11,061 nt of DNA from JBIOWF01 sp044868295 (GTDB lineage Bacteria; Actinomycetota; Actinomycetes; Streptosporangiales; Streptosporangiaceae): positions 1 to 11,061 of the forward strand of contig JBIOWF010000119.1 in the NCBI GenBank assembly GCA_044868295.1, read 5' to 3'. A model generated the notes under the pieces. The model was not told the origin of the DNA. It did no database searches and saw only the letters and a program-made list of their open reading frames with translations. Positions 1-6,871 of this stretch are shown here, one piece after another (position 1 is the first letter of the stretch; every line of letters starts with the position of its first letter). The translations under genes were made by a program, and so were the position numbers.

Positions 1-321
1 ACGAGCACGGCGAGCACCTCCTCAGCCGAGACGAAGCGGACATCAGACCCCGGCCACCCACACGACCGAGAGTCTTCAACTGGTACGCGACTTCATCACC
101 GGCGAATGGCCCCAAGGGCCCGCCCACCAAGCTCACCTGAAACGGCCACCCCAACAGTATCCGAACACACAAGCGAACGCAAGTACTTTCTGTGATTCGA
201 CGAAAGCTGAGAGCAACGTCGGCTGTCGCCGCAACACCGATCCCCCAATGCCTGATCCTGCTGCGATCCAGGCGTGACGGACTCAGAGGACGGGAAGATC
301 TGAGCTGTGCGATGAGGCCGC
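1..321. other. left-edge stretch with no supportable gene
   Basis: No frame gives a recognisable protein. A short open frame on the plus strand (3-140) and one on the minus strand (136 to the edge, GTG start) overlap and neither resembles a family I know. GC is visibly lower than in the genes to the right, and stop codons are frequent in most frames. A short inverted repeat CTCAGA...TCTGAG lies at 282-304. The stretch abuts the broken NACHT-type gene and may contain sequence that replaced its missing part. Confidence 0.4.
154..182 (-). promoter_or_regulatory. possible sigma70-type promoter reading left
   Basis: On the minus strand TTGCGT (177-182) and TACTGT (154-159) are separated by exactly 17 bases, close to the -35/-10 consensus. 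Transcription would begin near 147, about 11 bases before a GTG at 134-136 that opens a frame running off the left edge. No ribosome binding site is visible, so the downstream frame is uncertain. Confidence 0.3.
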
Positions 322-816
322 CTACCAGTGAATCACCAGCCGCCGACGCCGCAGCCGCCGGAACCGGTCGCACAGCTCGGTGATCTGCCCGCTCGACCCG
401 GTCCACACCAACCCCGTCGTGTCGGTCGCGATGTGCGGCTCGTGATCCATCACGTTCAGGTCCATGCTGAGCTACCACCGGACCGGCATCGGGTCGGGAT
501 CGCCCAAGTCCCTGATCTTGGCCTCGGCCCGCCACTGCTCGGCCACCAACCCTGACAGCACGTCTTTGGCGTCCTTGAGGACAGCTGAGGTCGGGACCGG
601 GTCGCCTCGGCCGGCCATCCGCTCAAAGGTGAGAGCTATCGTGACCAAGAGTGTGGCGGCAGCCCCGACGAGCCACGGCCACCATGGCTCGTCGACCCGG
701 ATGAGGCCCGTCCAGAGGTTGCCGACCAGGCCGAGCGCGATCGACACCGCCAGGACGGCAACGGGTGAAGGGCGCCGACGGGCGCCACGCTGTCTGATCA
801 TCCGCCCAAGCGCCAC
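322..816 (-). pseudogene. remnant of a membrane-anchored NACHT/STAND-type NTPase, cut before Walker A
   Basis: The GTG-started frame at 816 gives 114 residues with two hydrophobic segments (about residues 18-39 and 45-64), followed by an EQWRAEAKIRDLGDPDPMPVRW stretch. This layout is typical of the N-terminal part of actinobacterial NACHT-domain NTPases, signal-transduction or defence ATPases anchored in the membrane. An amber codon at 472-474 stops it. The same frame then continues for 49 codons with a family-like linker (MDH..., WTGSSGQITELCDRFRRLRRRRLVI) and stops again at 322-324. In intact relatives the LVI run leads straight into the GGPGTGKTT P-loop, which is absent here, as is the rest of the ATPase. 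I read this as a decayed gene truncated at its 3' end. A sequencing error could explain the amber codon but not the missing NTPase core. Family assignment rests on recognised N-terminal features only. Confidence 0.62.
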
Positions 817-980
817 CTCTGCCCATTACCTAGCCATCTCCGCAACGCCCGCATTAGCCGAACTGAGATCTTTATCACCTTCGTCGGACGTCCTGAGGTT
901 CGCGACCGCCGTACGGGGTCACACCAGGCCAGCGACCACCCTCGCCGCCGCTTGACCGCACACGCGCCGGCCGAACGGAA

Positions 981-2468
981 TCATTCGAGGCCGGTGAGGG
1001 CCTCAGCGGCGGCTTGGCCGCACACACGCGCCGCGCCGTGGGTGGCGATGTGGACCGCGCCGAGGTCGGTACGGCCGGGCAGGCCCATCTCCACCACGAC
1101 ACCGTCCGGCCGCGCGGCGAGCATGTGCCCAAGGGCGTCCATCTGCCAGGGGTGACGGTGGGCGTCCCGGACCACGATCACCAGCGGCCGGCCGACGGCC
1201 TGGCTCAGGGCCGTGGCGGGCAGGCCGTCGGCGAGGTCCGGCTCGCTGAGCCGGGTTACGGTGGTGCCGGGCAGCAGCTTGCTCAACGGCTCGCCGGCGC
1301 CCCAGGGCGTGCTCTTGTCGATGGCCAGGTTGGTCTTCGGCGCCAGTTCGACGACGTGCGGCGCGACCACCAGCGGGAGCACGGCCGCCGTCCCGGGACG
1401 TATGGTGACGCGGATGGCCCGGCGGGCGGCCGTGAGGCCGATCTCGCCCGGATCCTCCGCCTCGGCGGCGGACGGCTGCCACGCGGCCAGCGCTCGCACC
1501 CGCAGCGCCGCCTCAGCGAGCCTTTCCTCGGTCAGCCGCCCCTCGGTCACGGCGTCCACGATGGCGTTCCGGACCAGCTCGACCGTCGCCTCGTCCGTGT
1601 ACTCCCCGCCCACGCAGATCGAGTCCGCGCCGGCGGCGATCGCCATGGCGCCGGCGCCGCCGAGACCGTAGGCGCCCGCTACGGCCGCCATGTCGATGCC
1701 GTCCGTGATGATCAGGCCGTCGAAGCCGAGCTCGTTTCTGAGCAGGTCGGTGAGGATGCGCGGGCTGAGGGTGGCGGACAGGACGTTGTCGTACGCGGTG
1801 ACGAGCAGGTGGCCGGTCATGATCGACCGGACGCCCGCATGGATCGCCGCGCGGAAGGGCCACAGCTCGACCTCGTCCAGTTCCTCCTTCGAGACCGTGA
1901 CGCGCGGGAGGCTGTGGTGGGAGTCCACGGATGTGTCGCCGTGCCCGGGGAAGTGCTTGGCGCAGGCCGCGACCCCGGCGGACTGCAGGCCGCGGATCCA
2001 GGCGGCGGTGTGCCGGGCCACGAGCCGGGGGTCCGCGCCGAACGAGCGCAGGCCGATCACCGGGTTGTTCGGGTTGGAGTTGACGTCGGCGGACGGGGCG
2101 AAGTTGAGGTTCACCCCGGCGGCGGCCAGGTCGCGTCCCACGTCACGGGCGACCCGCTCGGTCAGCTCCACGTCGTCCACGACGCCGAGGGCGTAGTTGC
2201 CGGGCCGGGAGCTTCCCGTACGGGCCTCCAGGCGGGTGACGTCGCCCGCCTCCTCGTCGATGCCCACCAGGACGTCCGGGTTCTCCGCACGGAGCGCCGA
2301 GGTGAGGGTGGCGAGCTGGGCGGGGGTGTCGATGTTCCTGGAGAACACCACGACCCCGGCCAGCCCGTCGGCGAGTCGCCGGCGCACCCAGTCGGGGGGT
2401 GTCGTCCCGGCGAAGCCTGGGAGGAGGACCGTGTCGGCCAGGCGCAGCAGATCGCGGCTGTGCGTCAT
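981..2468 (-). CDS. glycoside hydrolase family 3 beta-N-acetylhexosaminidase (NagZ-like)
   Basis: This 495-residue protein should remove terminal beta-linked N-acetylglucosamine from muropeptides or chito-oligosaccharides. The N-terminal TIM barrel (about residues 10-330) shows GIDEEAGDVTRL (69-80), the family hallmark KHFPGHGDT (171-179) followed by VDSHH, whose Asp182-His184 pair matches the NagZ acid/base dyad, and LIITDGIDM (252-260), where Asp256 fits the catalytic nucleophile. A second alpha/beta domain of about 150 residues follows, as in the two-domain Gram-positive enzymes and unlike short proteobacterial NagZ. No signal peptide or lipobox is visible, so a cytoplasmic site is likely. 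The ATG start has a purine-rich GGCGGGAGA directly upstream, with short spacing. It lies about 100 bases downstream of phoD on the same strand, but the spacer holds its own operator-like palindrome, so separate transcription is plausible. Some GH3 enzymes of this type are phosphorylases; the Asp-His dyad favours hydrolysis. Confidence 0.93.
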   Translation of the reverse strand: MTHSRDLLRLADTVLLPGFAGTTPPDWVRRRLADGLAGVVVFSRNIDTPAQLATLTSALRAENPDVLVGIDEEAGDVTRLEARTGSSRPGNYALGVVDDVELTERVARDVGRDLAAAGVNLNFAPSADVNSNPNNPVIGLRSFGADPRLVARHTAAWIRGLQSAGVAACAKHFPGHGDTSVDSHHSLPRVTVSKEELDEVELWPFRAAIHAGVRSIMTGHLLVTAYDNVLSATLSPRILTDLLRNELGFDGLIITDGIDMAAVAGAYGLGGAGAMAIAAGADSICVGGEYTDEATVELVRNAIVDAVTEGRLTEERLAEAALRVRALAAWQPSAAEAEDPGEIGLTAARRAIRVTIRPGTAAVLPLVVAPHVVELAPKTNLAIDKSTPWGAGEPLSKLLPGTTVTRLSEPDLADGLPATALSQAVGRPLVIVVRDAHRHPWQMDALGHMLAARPDGVVVEMGLPGRTDLGAVHIATHGAARVCGQAAAEALTGLE

Positions 2469-2526
2469 TCTCCCGCCTCGGGGGCGGCCTGGGCGTACGT
2501 CGAGCGTTGAAGCATGCTCGAAATCT

Positions 2527-2545
2527 AATAGTAAAGTTTCCTATT
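2527..2545 (-). promoter_or_regulatory. AT-rich 19-bp operator-like palindrome upstream of the GH3 gene
   Basis: On the minus strand the site reads AATAGGAAACTTTACTATT. The 9-base arms are inverted repeats with one mismatch (AATAGGAAA against TTTACTATT) around a central C. It stands out as an AT-rich island in a very GC-rich region, about 60 bases upstream of the GH3 start. Its AGGAAA/TTT(C)CT form resembles binding sites of ROK-family (NagC/Mlc-type) sugar regulators, which would suit control by amino sugars. The regulator assignment is inference. Confidence 0.5.
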
Positions 2546-2568
2546 CGCTAGAGCATTGACCTTCGCTC

Positions 2569-3957
2569 TTAGAGATCGATTCGTTGAAGCCTGTTGTCCT
2601 TGACATGGAAGCTGGCGCCGGTCGAGACAGGGGCGCCCGGCCGGTCGACGAAATCCACCACGCGGTAGTCGGCCCGGAAGTCGTCCATGCTCGCCGTACA
2701 GGACATATAGCCGCGGCGGCCGTCGAAGAACGCGATGTGCGGGTTGAGCGCGAGGATGGCGCTCGCGTCGGTCACCGCCGGCATGCTCGTCACCGAACTG
2801 CCGACGAACTCCACGCCCAGCGCCCTGGCCGCCGGATCGGCCAAATCGGCCCTGAGATCGCAGGCCCAGCTGTTGTGCACGTCGCCGCTCAGCACGACCA
2901 TGCCCTCGGGTGCGTCGGCGAGTACGCGGGCCCGCGAGTCGGGGCAGCCGTCCCAGGCGTCGGTGCTCGGCGGTTCGAGCGGGAACCTGCGCTGAGCGAA
3001 GAACACGGCCTGCGCGAGCACCTTCCACCGCGCCTTCGCGCCCTTGAGCCGTGTGATCAGCCACTGCTCCTGGGCGTGACCGAGCATGTCGCGCCCCTCG
3101 CGGTACTGCCGCACGTCGGCGAGGACGAAGTCCACGACCCGCCCGTACGGCCGCCAGCGGTAGATCTGCAGGCTGTTGCCGACCGGCCGGACCCGCAACG
3201 GCAGGTGTTCGTAGTAGGCCTTGAAGGCGGCCGTCCGCCGCTTCAGGAACGCGGCCGGACTGGTCCCGTCACCGGGCAGCAGGCCCTGGTAGTTGTCGCG
3301 TACCTCGTGGTCGTCGGGGATCGTGACCCAGGGCGCGGCGGCGTGCGCGGCCTGCAGGTCCGGGTCCATGTGGTAGCGCGCGTACCGGTTGCGGTAGGCG
3401 CCGAGTGTCGTGCACTCGGCCTCCGAGTCCAAGGGGCGCACGTAGCGACCGGGCCCGGGCTGCCGCGGCTTGCCGTACTCGTAGATGTAGTCGCCGAGGT
3501 GAACGATCAGGTCGGGACGCTCGTCGGCGAGATGGCGCAGCGCCGTGAAGAAGCCGTGCTCGTACCGTTGGCACGACACGGATCCGAACCGCACCGGAGC
3601 CGTCGACGTGGGGTCGGGGGCGGTCTTGGTCCGGCCCACCGGGCTGGTGTGGGATTCCCCCGAAGAGCCGACCGTGAACCGGTAGAAGTACTCGGCTCCC
3701 GGACGGAGCCCGCTGATCCTGACGTGGACGCTGTGCGCCCAGTCCGGCTGGGCGTTGGCGGTGCCGGACTGGACCACGTGGCGGAACGCCTCGTCCTCGG
3801 CGATCTGCCACCCCACGGCCATGGCCTGGTTCGGCATGCCTCCCGGCCGGGTGGGATGCAACGGGTCGGGCGCCAAGCGGGTCCACAGGATGACGCCGTC
3901 GGGCAGTGGTTCCCCGGAAGCCACCCCCAACGTGAACGGATAGCCCAATTTCGCCAT
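2569..3957 (-). CDS. alkaline phosphatase D family protein (PhoD-type phosphatase/phosphodiesterase)
   Basis: This 462-residue enzyme belongs to the PhoD family, which cleaves phosphomonoesters and phosphodiesters using an Fe/Ca centre. The N-terminal fibronectin-like PhoD_N region starts almost at once (FTLGVASGEPLPDGVILWTRL, residues 8-28). The catalytic domain carries FGSVSCQ (124-130; Cys129 corresponds to the Fe-binding cysteine), HLGDYIYEYG (153-162), IPDDHEVRDNY (213-223) and VVLSGDVHNSW (354-364). It ends with the family's GYMSCTASMDDFRADYRVVDFV block. PhoD proteins are normally preceded by a Tat signal peptide of 30-50 residues; here only MAKLGYP precedes the domain, and I find no twin-arginine signal in any upstream frame. 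The start is supported by AGGA at 3966-3969, 8 bases before ATG. The protein is therefore probably intracellular or has lost its export signal. No clear PHO box is seen upstream. Confidence 0.93.
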   Translation of the reverse strand: MAKLGYPFTLGVASGEPLPDGVILWTRLAPDPLHPTRPGGMPNQAMAVGWQIAEDEAFRHVVQSGTANAQPDWAHSVHVRISGLRPGAEYFYRFTVGSSGESHTSPVGRTKTAPDPTSTAPVRFGSVSCQRYEHGFFTALRHLADERPDLIVHLGDYIYEYGKPRQPGPGRYVRPLDSEAECTTLGAYRNRYARYHMDPDLQAAHAAAPWVTIPDDHEVRDNYQGLLPGDGTSPAAFLKRRTAAFKAYYEHLPLRVRPVGNSLQIYRWRPYGRVVDFVLADVRQYREGRDMLGHAQEQWLITRLKGAKARWKVLAQAVFFAQRRFPLEPPSTDAWDGCPDSRARVLADAPEGMVVLSGDVHNSWACDLRADLADPAARALGVEFVGSSVTSMPAVTDASAILALNPHIAFFDGRRGYMSCTASMDDFRADYRVVDFVDRPGAPVSTGASFHVKDNRLQRIDL

Positions 3958-4287
3958 AAGAATGATCCTGCATAAGAACGAGGGCCTGTGACGCGTGGTT
4001 GTGCAAGGTCATGCGGGGCGCCGTACGGGCCATCAGGGTCGATCGGCGATCCGCGCGTGCTCGCACAGGGAGGTTTCGCAGGTCAGACGCCCACACGGAA
4101 ATTCGCTCCGGCGCGGGATCAGAGGCGTTCGACGATGGTGACATTCGCCTGGCCCGCCCTCGCACAGGTCTGCGGGGTGCGCCGGGGTCGGAGCCCCGTT
4201 CCCTCTGCCGACGAGAGCGTGGACGGCGCTGACGATGCGTTCCTCAGCCACGCGAGCCTCCGGTGCGCGGATCTCGCCCACAAACTT
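3958..4287. other. long divergent spacer between phoD and the TetR gene
   Basis: About 330 bases separate the phoD start from the first operator box. Open frames cross it on both strands, but none shows a recognisable protein, a ribosome binding site or consistent coding character. It could be decayed coding sequence or simply a regulatory spacer; I see no RNA gene or terminator in it. Confidence 0.4.
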
Positions 4288-4301
4288 GGCAAGCGCTTGG
4301 T
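4288..4301. promoter_or_regulatory. KstR2-type operator box 1
   Basis: The site GGCAAGCGCTTGGT fits the 14-base mycobacterial KstR2 consensus AnCAAGnnCTTGnT at all fixed positions except the first. Its core CAAGCGCTTG is a perfect 10-base palindrome. It lies about 96 bases upstream of the start of the KstR2-like gene, as expected for an autoregulated repressor. The consensus is quoted from memory of the mycobacterial literature. Confidence 0.6.
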
Positions 4302-4346
4302 GAACAACGAAACATGGGATGAGCAGGTGACCCACCGGACGTTACG

Positions 4347-4376
4347 TGAACAAGCCATTGCTCGCAGGCCCATAAT
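4347..4376 (+). promoter_or_regulatory. promoter of the kstR2-like gene overlapped by operator box 2
   Basis: A strong -10 element CATAAT (4371-4376) is preceded, with an 18-base spacer, by TGAACA (4347-4352). Transcription would start at about 4384, exactly on an in-frame GTG, which suggests a leaderless mRNA. A second KstR2-like box, AACAAGCCATTGCT (4349-4362), matches AnCAAGnnCTTGnT with one mismatch. It covers the -35 element and part of the spacer, a position suited to repression. The two boxes lie 61 bases apart. Confidence 0.5.
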
Positions 4377-4383
4377 GGAGGAT

Positions 4384-5073
4384 GTGACCCAGCGAAAGAA
4401 CTCCGGCGCGGCCACGGCCGCTCCCGCGAAGCGCCAGAGCGCGACGAAGCGGGCCGCCACCACGGGCTCGGCGTCCGAGCGGCGCGACCACCTCGTGAAG
4501 CTCGCGGCGGAGCTCTTCGCGCGTAAGGGCTTCCAGGCGACCACCGTCCGCGAGATCGCCGACGAGGCGGGCATTCTCTCAGGAAGTCTCTACCACCACT
4601 TCGACTCCAAGGAAACGATCGTCGACGAAGTGCTCCGCACCTTCCTCGAGGATCTTGTCGCCCACTATCGCCGCGCGCTCGAGACCGAGGGCGACCCGCG
4701 GAGCGTTTTGTCTGAGATGGTGAGGATCGGGTTCGGCACGCTGGAGCCGCATCGCGCGGCGATCACGGTGATGCAGAACGACTGGAACTACTTGCGCTCC
4801 CTGCCCGGCGACCGCTTCGACTACCTGATCAAGGCCGAGGACGAGGTCGAGCGCATCTGGATCGAGCAGATCAAGCGCGGCCAGGCAGCCGGGCAGTTCC
4901 GCGGCGACGTCGACCCCAAGCTCACCTACCGCATGATCCGCGACACGATCTGGGTCGCGGTGCGCTGGTTCCGACCGGGCGGCCGGCTGAACACCGGCAC
5001 CATCGCGGAGCACTACATCACCGTCCTGTTCGACGGCCTCGCGGCCGGAGAGCGGACCAGTCAAAAGGCATGA
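4384..5073 (+). CDS. TetR family transcriptional repressor, KstR2-like
   Basis: This 229-residue regulator has a basic, Ala-rich N-terminal tail (about 30 residues), then a TetR HTH (TTVREIADEAGILSGSLYHHF, about 53-73) and an all-helical ligand domain. The AGILSGSLYHHFDSKE block and the MIRDTIWVAVRWFRPGG segment (184-200) closely match mycobacterial KstR2, which represses late cholesterol-ring catabolism genes and is released by the CoA thioester of the C/D-ring intermediate HIP. Arg186 and Trp190 fall where KstR2 Arg162 and Trp166, reported as ligand contacts, occur. Two KstR2-like boxes sit upstream, so self-repression is likely. I chose GTG 4384 because the -10 element overlaps the alternative ATG at 4375; that ATG would add three residues. 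No steroid or acyl-CoA gene lies in this window, so its targets would be elsewhere, or it serves another CoA-thioester pathway. Confidence 0.88.
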   Translation: MTQRKNSGAATAAPAKRQSATKRAATTGSASERRDHLVKLAAELFARKGFQATTVREIADEAGILSGSLYHHFDSKETIVDEVLRTFLEDLVAHYRRALETEGDPRSVLSEMVRIGFGTLEPHRAAITVMQNDWNYLRSLPGDRFDYLIKAEDEVERIWIEQIKRGQAAGQFRGDVDPKLTYRMIRDTIWVAVRWFRPGGRLNTGTIAEHYITVLFDGLAAGERTSQKA

Positions 5074-5076
5074 ACC

Positions 5077-5094
5077 GCCAACATAGCCAACATA
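5077..5094 (+). repeat. perfect tandem duplication of a 9-base unit
   Basis: GCCAACATA occurs twice with no gap, starting 3 bases after the TetR stop codon and about 35 bases before the proposed start of the AlkD-like gene. The second copy runs into CATACT, a possible -10 element for that gene. It may be a regulatory half-site pair or a replication-slippage duplication. Confidence 0.45.
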
Positions 5095-5128
5095 CTGACG
5101 ACGTGCGCGCCACGGACCAGGCCACGGC

Positions 5129-5821
5129 GTGGGCGAACCGGTGAACATGGTGAAGGCCGTACGCCAGGCGCTGACCGAGGTGGCGGATCCGGCCAAGGCC
5201 CCGGCCATGCGCGCGTACATGAAGTCGGACATGCCCTTCCTCGGCGTGCAGGCGGTGCCCCGGCGCGCCGCACTGCGACAGCTCTTCGCCGAGCAGCGCC
5301 TCGACTCTGCGCCCGAATGGCGCAAGGCCGTGCTCGCGCTGTGGCGGGAGGCGGAGTACCGCGAGGAACGGTACGCCGCGATCGAGCTGTCCGGCTTCCG
5401 TTACTACAAGTCCTGGCAGACGCTCTACACCGTCCCTATGTACGAGGAGATGGTCGTCGGCGGCGCCTGGTGGGACCTGGTCGACGAGATCGCCGTGCAC
5501 CGGATCGGAACGCTGCTACGGCTCTATCCGGAGAGCATGAAGTCGCTCATGCTCGAATGGTCTCGGGATGCCGACCTGTGGAAGCGGCGCACCTCGATCC
5601 TCTGCCAGAACACCTTCCGGGAGCGCACCGACACCGGCCTGCTCTACGCGTGCATCGAGCCCAGCCTCGGTGACATCGACTTCTTCGCGCGCAAGGCCAT
5701 CGGCTGGGCGCTGCGGGAGTACTCCAGGACCAATCCACGCGAGGTGGTGCGGTATGTCGAACACAAGGGCATCACCGGCCTGAGCCGCCGCGAAGCCCTG
5801 CGGAACGTCGCCAACGCCTGA
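5129..5821 (+). CDS. DNA alkylation repair protein (AlkD-like HEAT-repeat glycosylase)
   Basis: The 230-residue protein is helical throughout, as expected for ALK/HEAT repeats that wrap duplex DNA and excise cationic alkylpurines such as 3-methyladenine and 7-methylguanine. Family marks are YMKSDMPFLGV (30-40), GGAWWDLVDEIA (111-122), LWKRRTSIL (150-158) and FFARKAIGWALREYSR (185-200). Trp115 and Asp119 match AlkD Trp109 and Asp113, an Arg at 153-154 matches Arg148, and Trp193 matches Trp187, so the lesion-binding site looks intact. Length agrees with the family (about 220-240). It follows the TetR gene after 55 bases and may be read from the same transcript or from a weak promoter at the 9-base repeat. 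The start is uncertain: GTG 5129, GTG 5141 and ATG 5147 all lack a good ribosome binding site, and conserved sequence starts at about residue 8. There is no evident functional tie to the regulator. Confidence 0.9.
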   Translation: MGEPVNMVKAVRQALTEVADPAKAPAMRAYMKSDMPFLGVQAVPRRAALRQLFAEQRLDSAPEWRKAVLALWREAEYREERYAAIELSGFRYYKSWQTLYTVPMYEEMVVGGAWWDLVDEIAVHRIGTLLRLYPESMKSLMLEWSRDADLWKRRTSILCQNTFRERTDTGLLYACIEPSLGDIDFFARKAIGWALREYSRTNPREVVRYVEHKGITGLSRREALRNVANA

Positions 5822-5874
5822 CCGGAGCGAGCCCTCTCCCGCCTCCCTCCGTTACCGCCAGAGGTCCGGCTTGG

Positions 5875-6828
5875 TCATCCGTGCTTGCGGGTCAGCTTGC
5901 GCCAGGTCTGGAACATCCCGGCGGGGTCGTCGTATACCTGCCAGGGCCACATGGTCACGAGGTCGCCGATGACCTCGAACTGCTCTTTCGCGGCTGTGTA
6001 GTCCTTCGCGCCGACGAAGACACAGGCGAACACGTTGTGCGCCACCGGCCAGCCCGGCCTGCGACGGTGGGCGGGGTTCAGCACCGAGTGGCGGGCGGCG
6101 GCATGCAACTCGGCCAGCACCTCCGGCCGGCTCAGGTAACCGTCCTCTCGCTCATCGAGCCAGTGCTCGAAGTGTGCGACGGCGATGAGTTGGCCGAGGG
6201 GGCTTCCGGGTGGTGACGCGGCCACGGCCTTGCGGGCGAAGGCGAACATCTGCTCATCGCTGCCGAACCACTTGGCGCAAAGGCCCTGCAGCATCTGCGA
6301 GTGGGCCCTGATGTGCAAGGGATGGCGGCTCACCACCGCGTCGAACCGGCGCCACGCCTCTTCCGGCCCGACGCCCCGGCCTCGGGCCGACGTGACGAGA
6401 AACGACCAGGCAGCGGTGTCCTCTGGATCCCGCTCGACCACCTCGTCAAGGCAGTCCTCGGCCATCTTGAGCCTTCGATGGAACTCACGGAACTGCTGGG
6501 CCGATGTCTCGCCGGCATACGCCGCCCCACGTGCCGCCCACGCCCACTCGACCCCGTGCGCTCCCTTGACCAGCAGCGGCAGGGTAGATCCGGGTTCAGC
6601 CGCGATCCACTCGCCGATCCAGTCCTGAACGCCCTCGATACGTGAGCAGATCTCCAGGTAGAAAGCCCGGTCGTCCGGATCGTCGACGGCCCCGAGGAAG
6701 TCCCGAACGGAACGCCAGTCGCGCCTGGATATCGCGTCTCTGAGGCGGAAGGCACCCGGGTCGCCCATGCAGGGGTCGACGACCGGCTTCGGCTGCCTGC
6801 CAGGGATCCTGAAACGCATGGTGCCCAT
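5875..6828 (-). CDS. tetratricopeptide-like protein of unknown function
   Basis: With ATG 6828 the protein has 317 residues. After a short basic start (MGTMRFRIPGRQPKP) it is almost entirely amphipathic helices. Repeated motifs of the form AEDCLDEVVERDPEDTAAW and RFDAVVSRHPLHIRAH resemble TPR units, and Trp is unusually frequent (DWIGEWI, VEWAWAARG, MWPWQVYDD). It resembles actinobacterial hypothetical proteins annotated as TPR or DUF4034-like; I cannot assign a reaction. There is no signal peptide or membrane segment. The frame is open upstream to 6903, but that would reach into the divergent peptidase gene, so a start at 6828 or 6819 is preferred; neither has a clear ribosome binding site. 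It is convergent with the AlkD-like gene (53-base gap) and divergent from the M48 gene. A link with the peptidase is possible from position only. Confidence 0.75.
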   Translation of the reverse strand: MGTMRFRIPGRQPKPVVDPCMGDPGAFRLRDAISRRDWRSVRDFLGAVDDPDDRAFYLEICSRIEGVQDWIGEWIAAEPGSTLPLLVKGAHGVEWAWAARGAAYAGETSAQQFREFHRRLKMAEDCLDEVVERDPEDTAAWSFLVTSARGRGVGPEEAWRRFDAVVSRHPLHIRAHSQMLQGLCAKWFGSDEQMFAFARKAVAASPPGSPLGQLIAVAHFEHWLDEREDGYLSRPEVLAELHAAARHSVLNPAHRRRPGWPVAHNVFACVFVGAKDYTAAKEQFEVIGDLVTMWPWQVYDDPAGMFQTWRKLTRKHG

Positions 6829-6871
6829 GGTACATAAGTGCATCAAAGCTTCCGTTGAGAGTGGGTCGAAC

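Noticed and set aside
3..140. Plus-strand frame ending at TGA 138-140 as the tail of a gene
   Set aside because: Only about 45 codons, no recognisable family, and overlapping open frames on the other strand are equally plausible.
1014..2510. Long plus-strand open frame of about 498 codons
   Set aside because: It mirrors the GH3 gene on the other strand. It is rich in Gly, Arg, Val and Asp as expected of a GC-rich shadow, while the minus-strand frame has clear catalytic motifs.
2548..2572. Possible terminator hairpin at the end of phoD
   Set aside because: The stem is only about five pairs plus a bulge, overlaps the stop codon and has no T-run.
2584..3975. Plus-strand open frame of about 463 codons
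   Set aside because: It is the antisense shadow of the PhoD gene, whose metal-binding motifs are unmistakable.
3269..4165. Minus-strand frame that could extend phoD upstream and supply a signal peptide
   Set aside because: It runs in a different frame from phoD, and its N-terminus has no hydrophobic segment or twin-arginine motif usable for export.
4033..4335. Minus-strand 100-codon frame divergent from the TetR gene
   Set aside because: No ribosome binding site or recognisable domain, and it lies over operator box 1.
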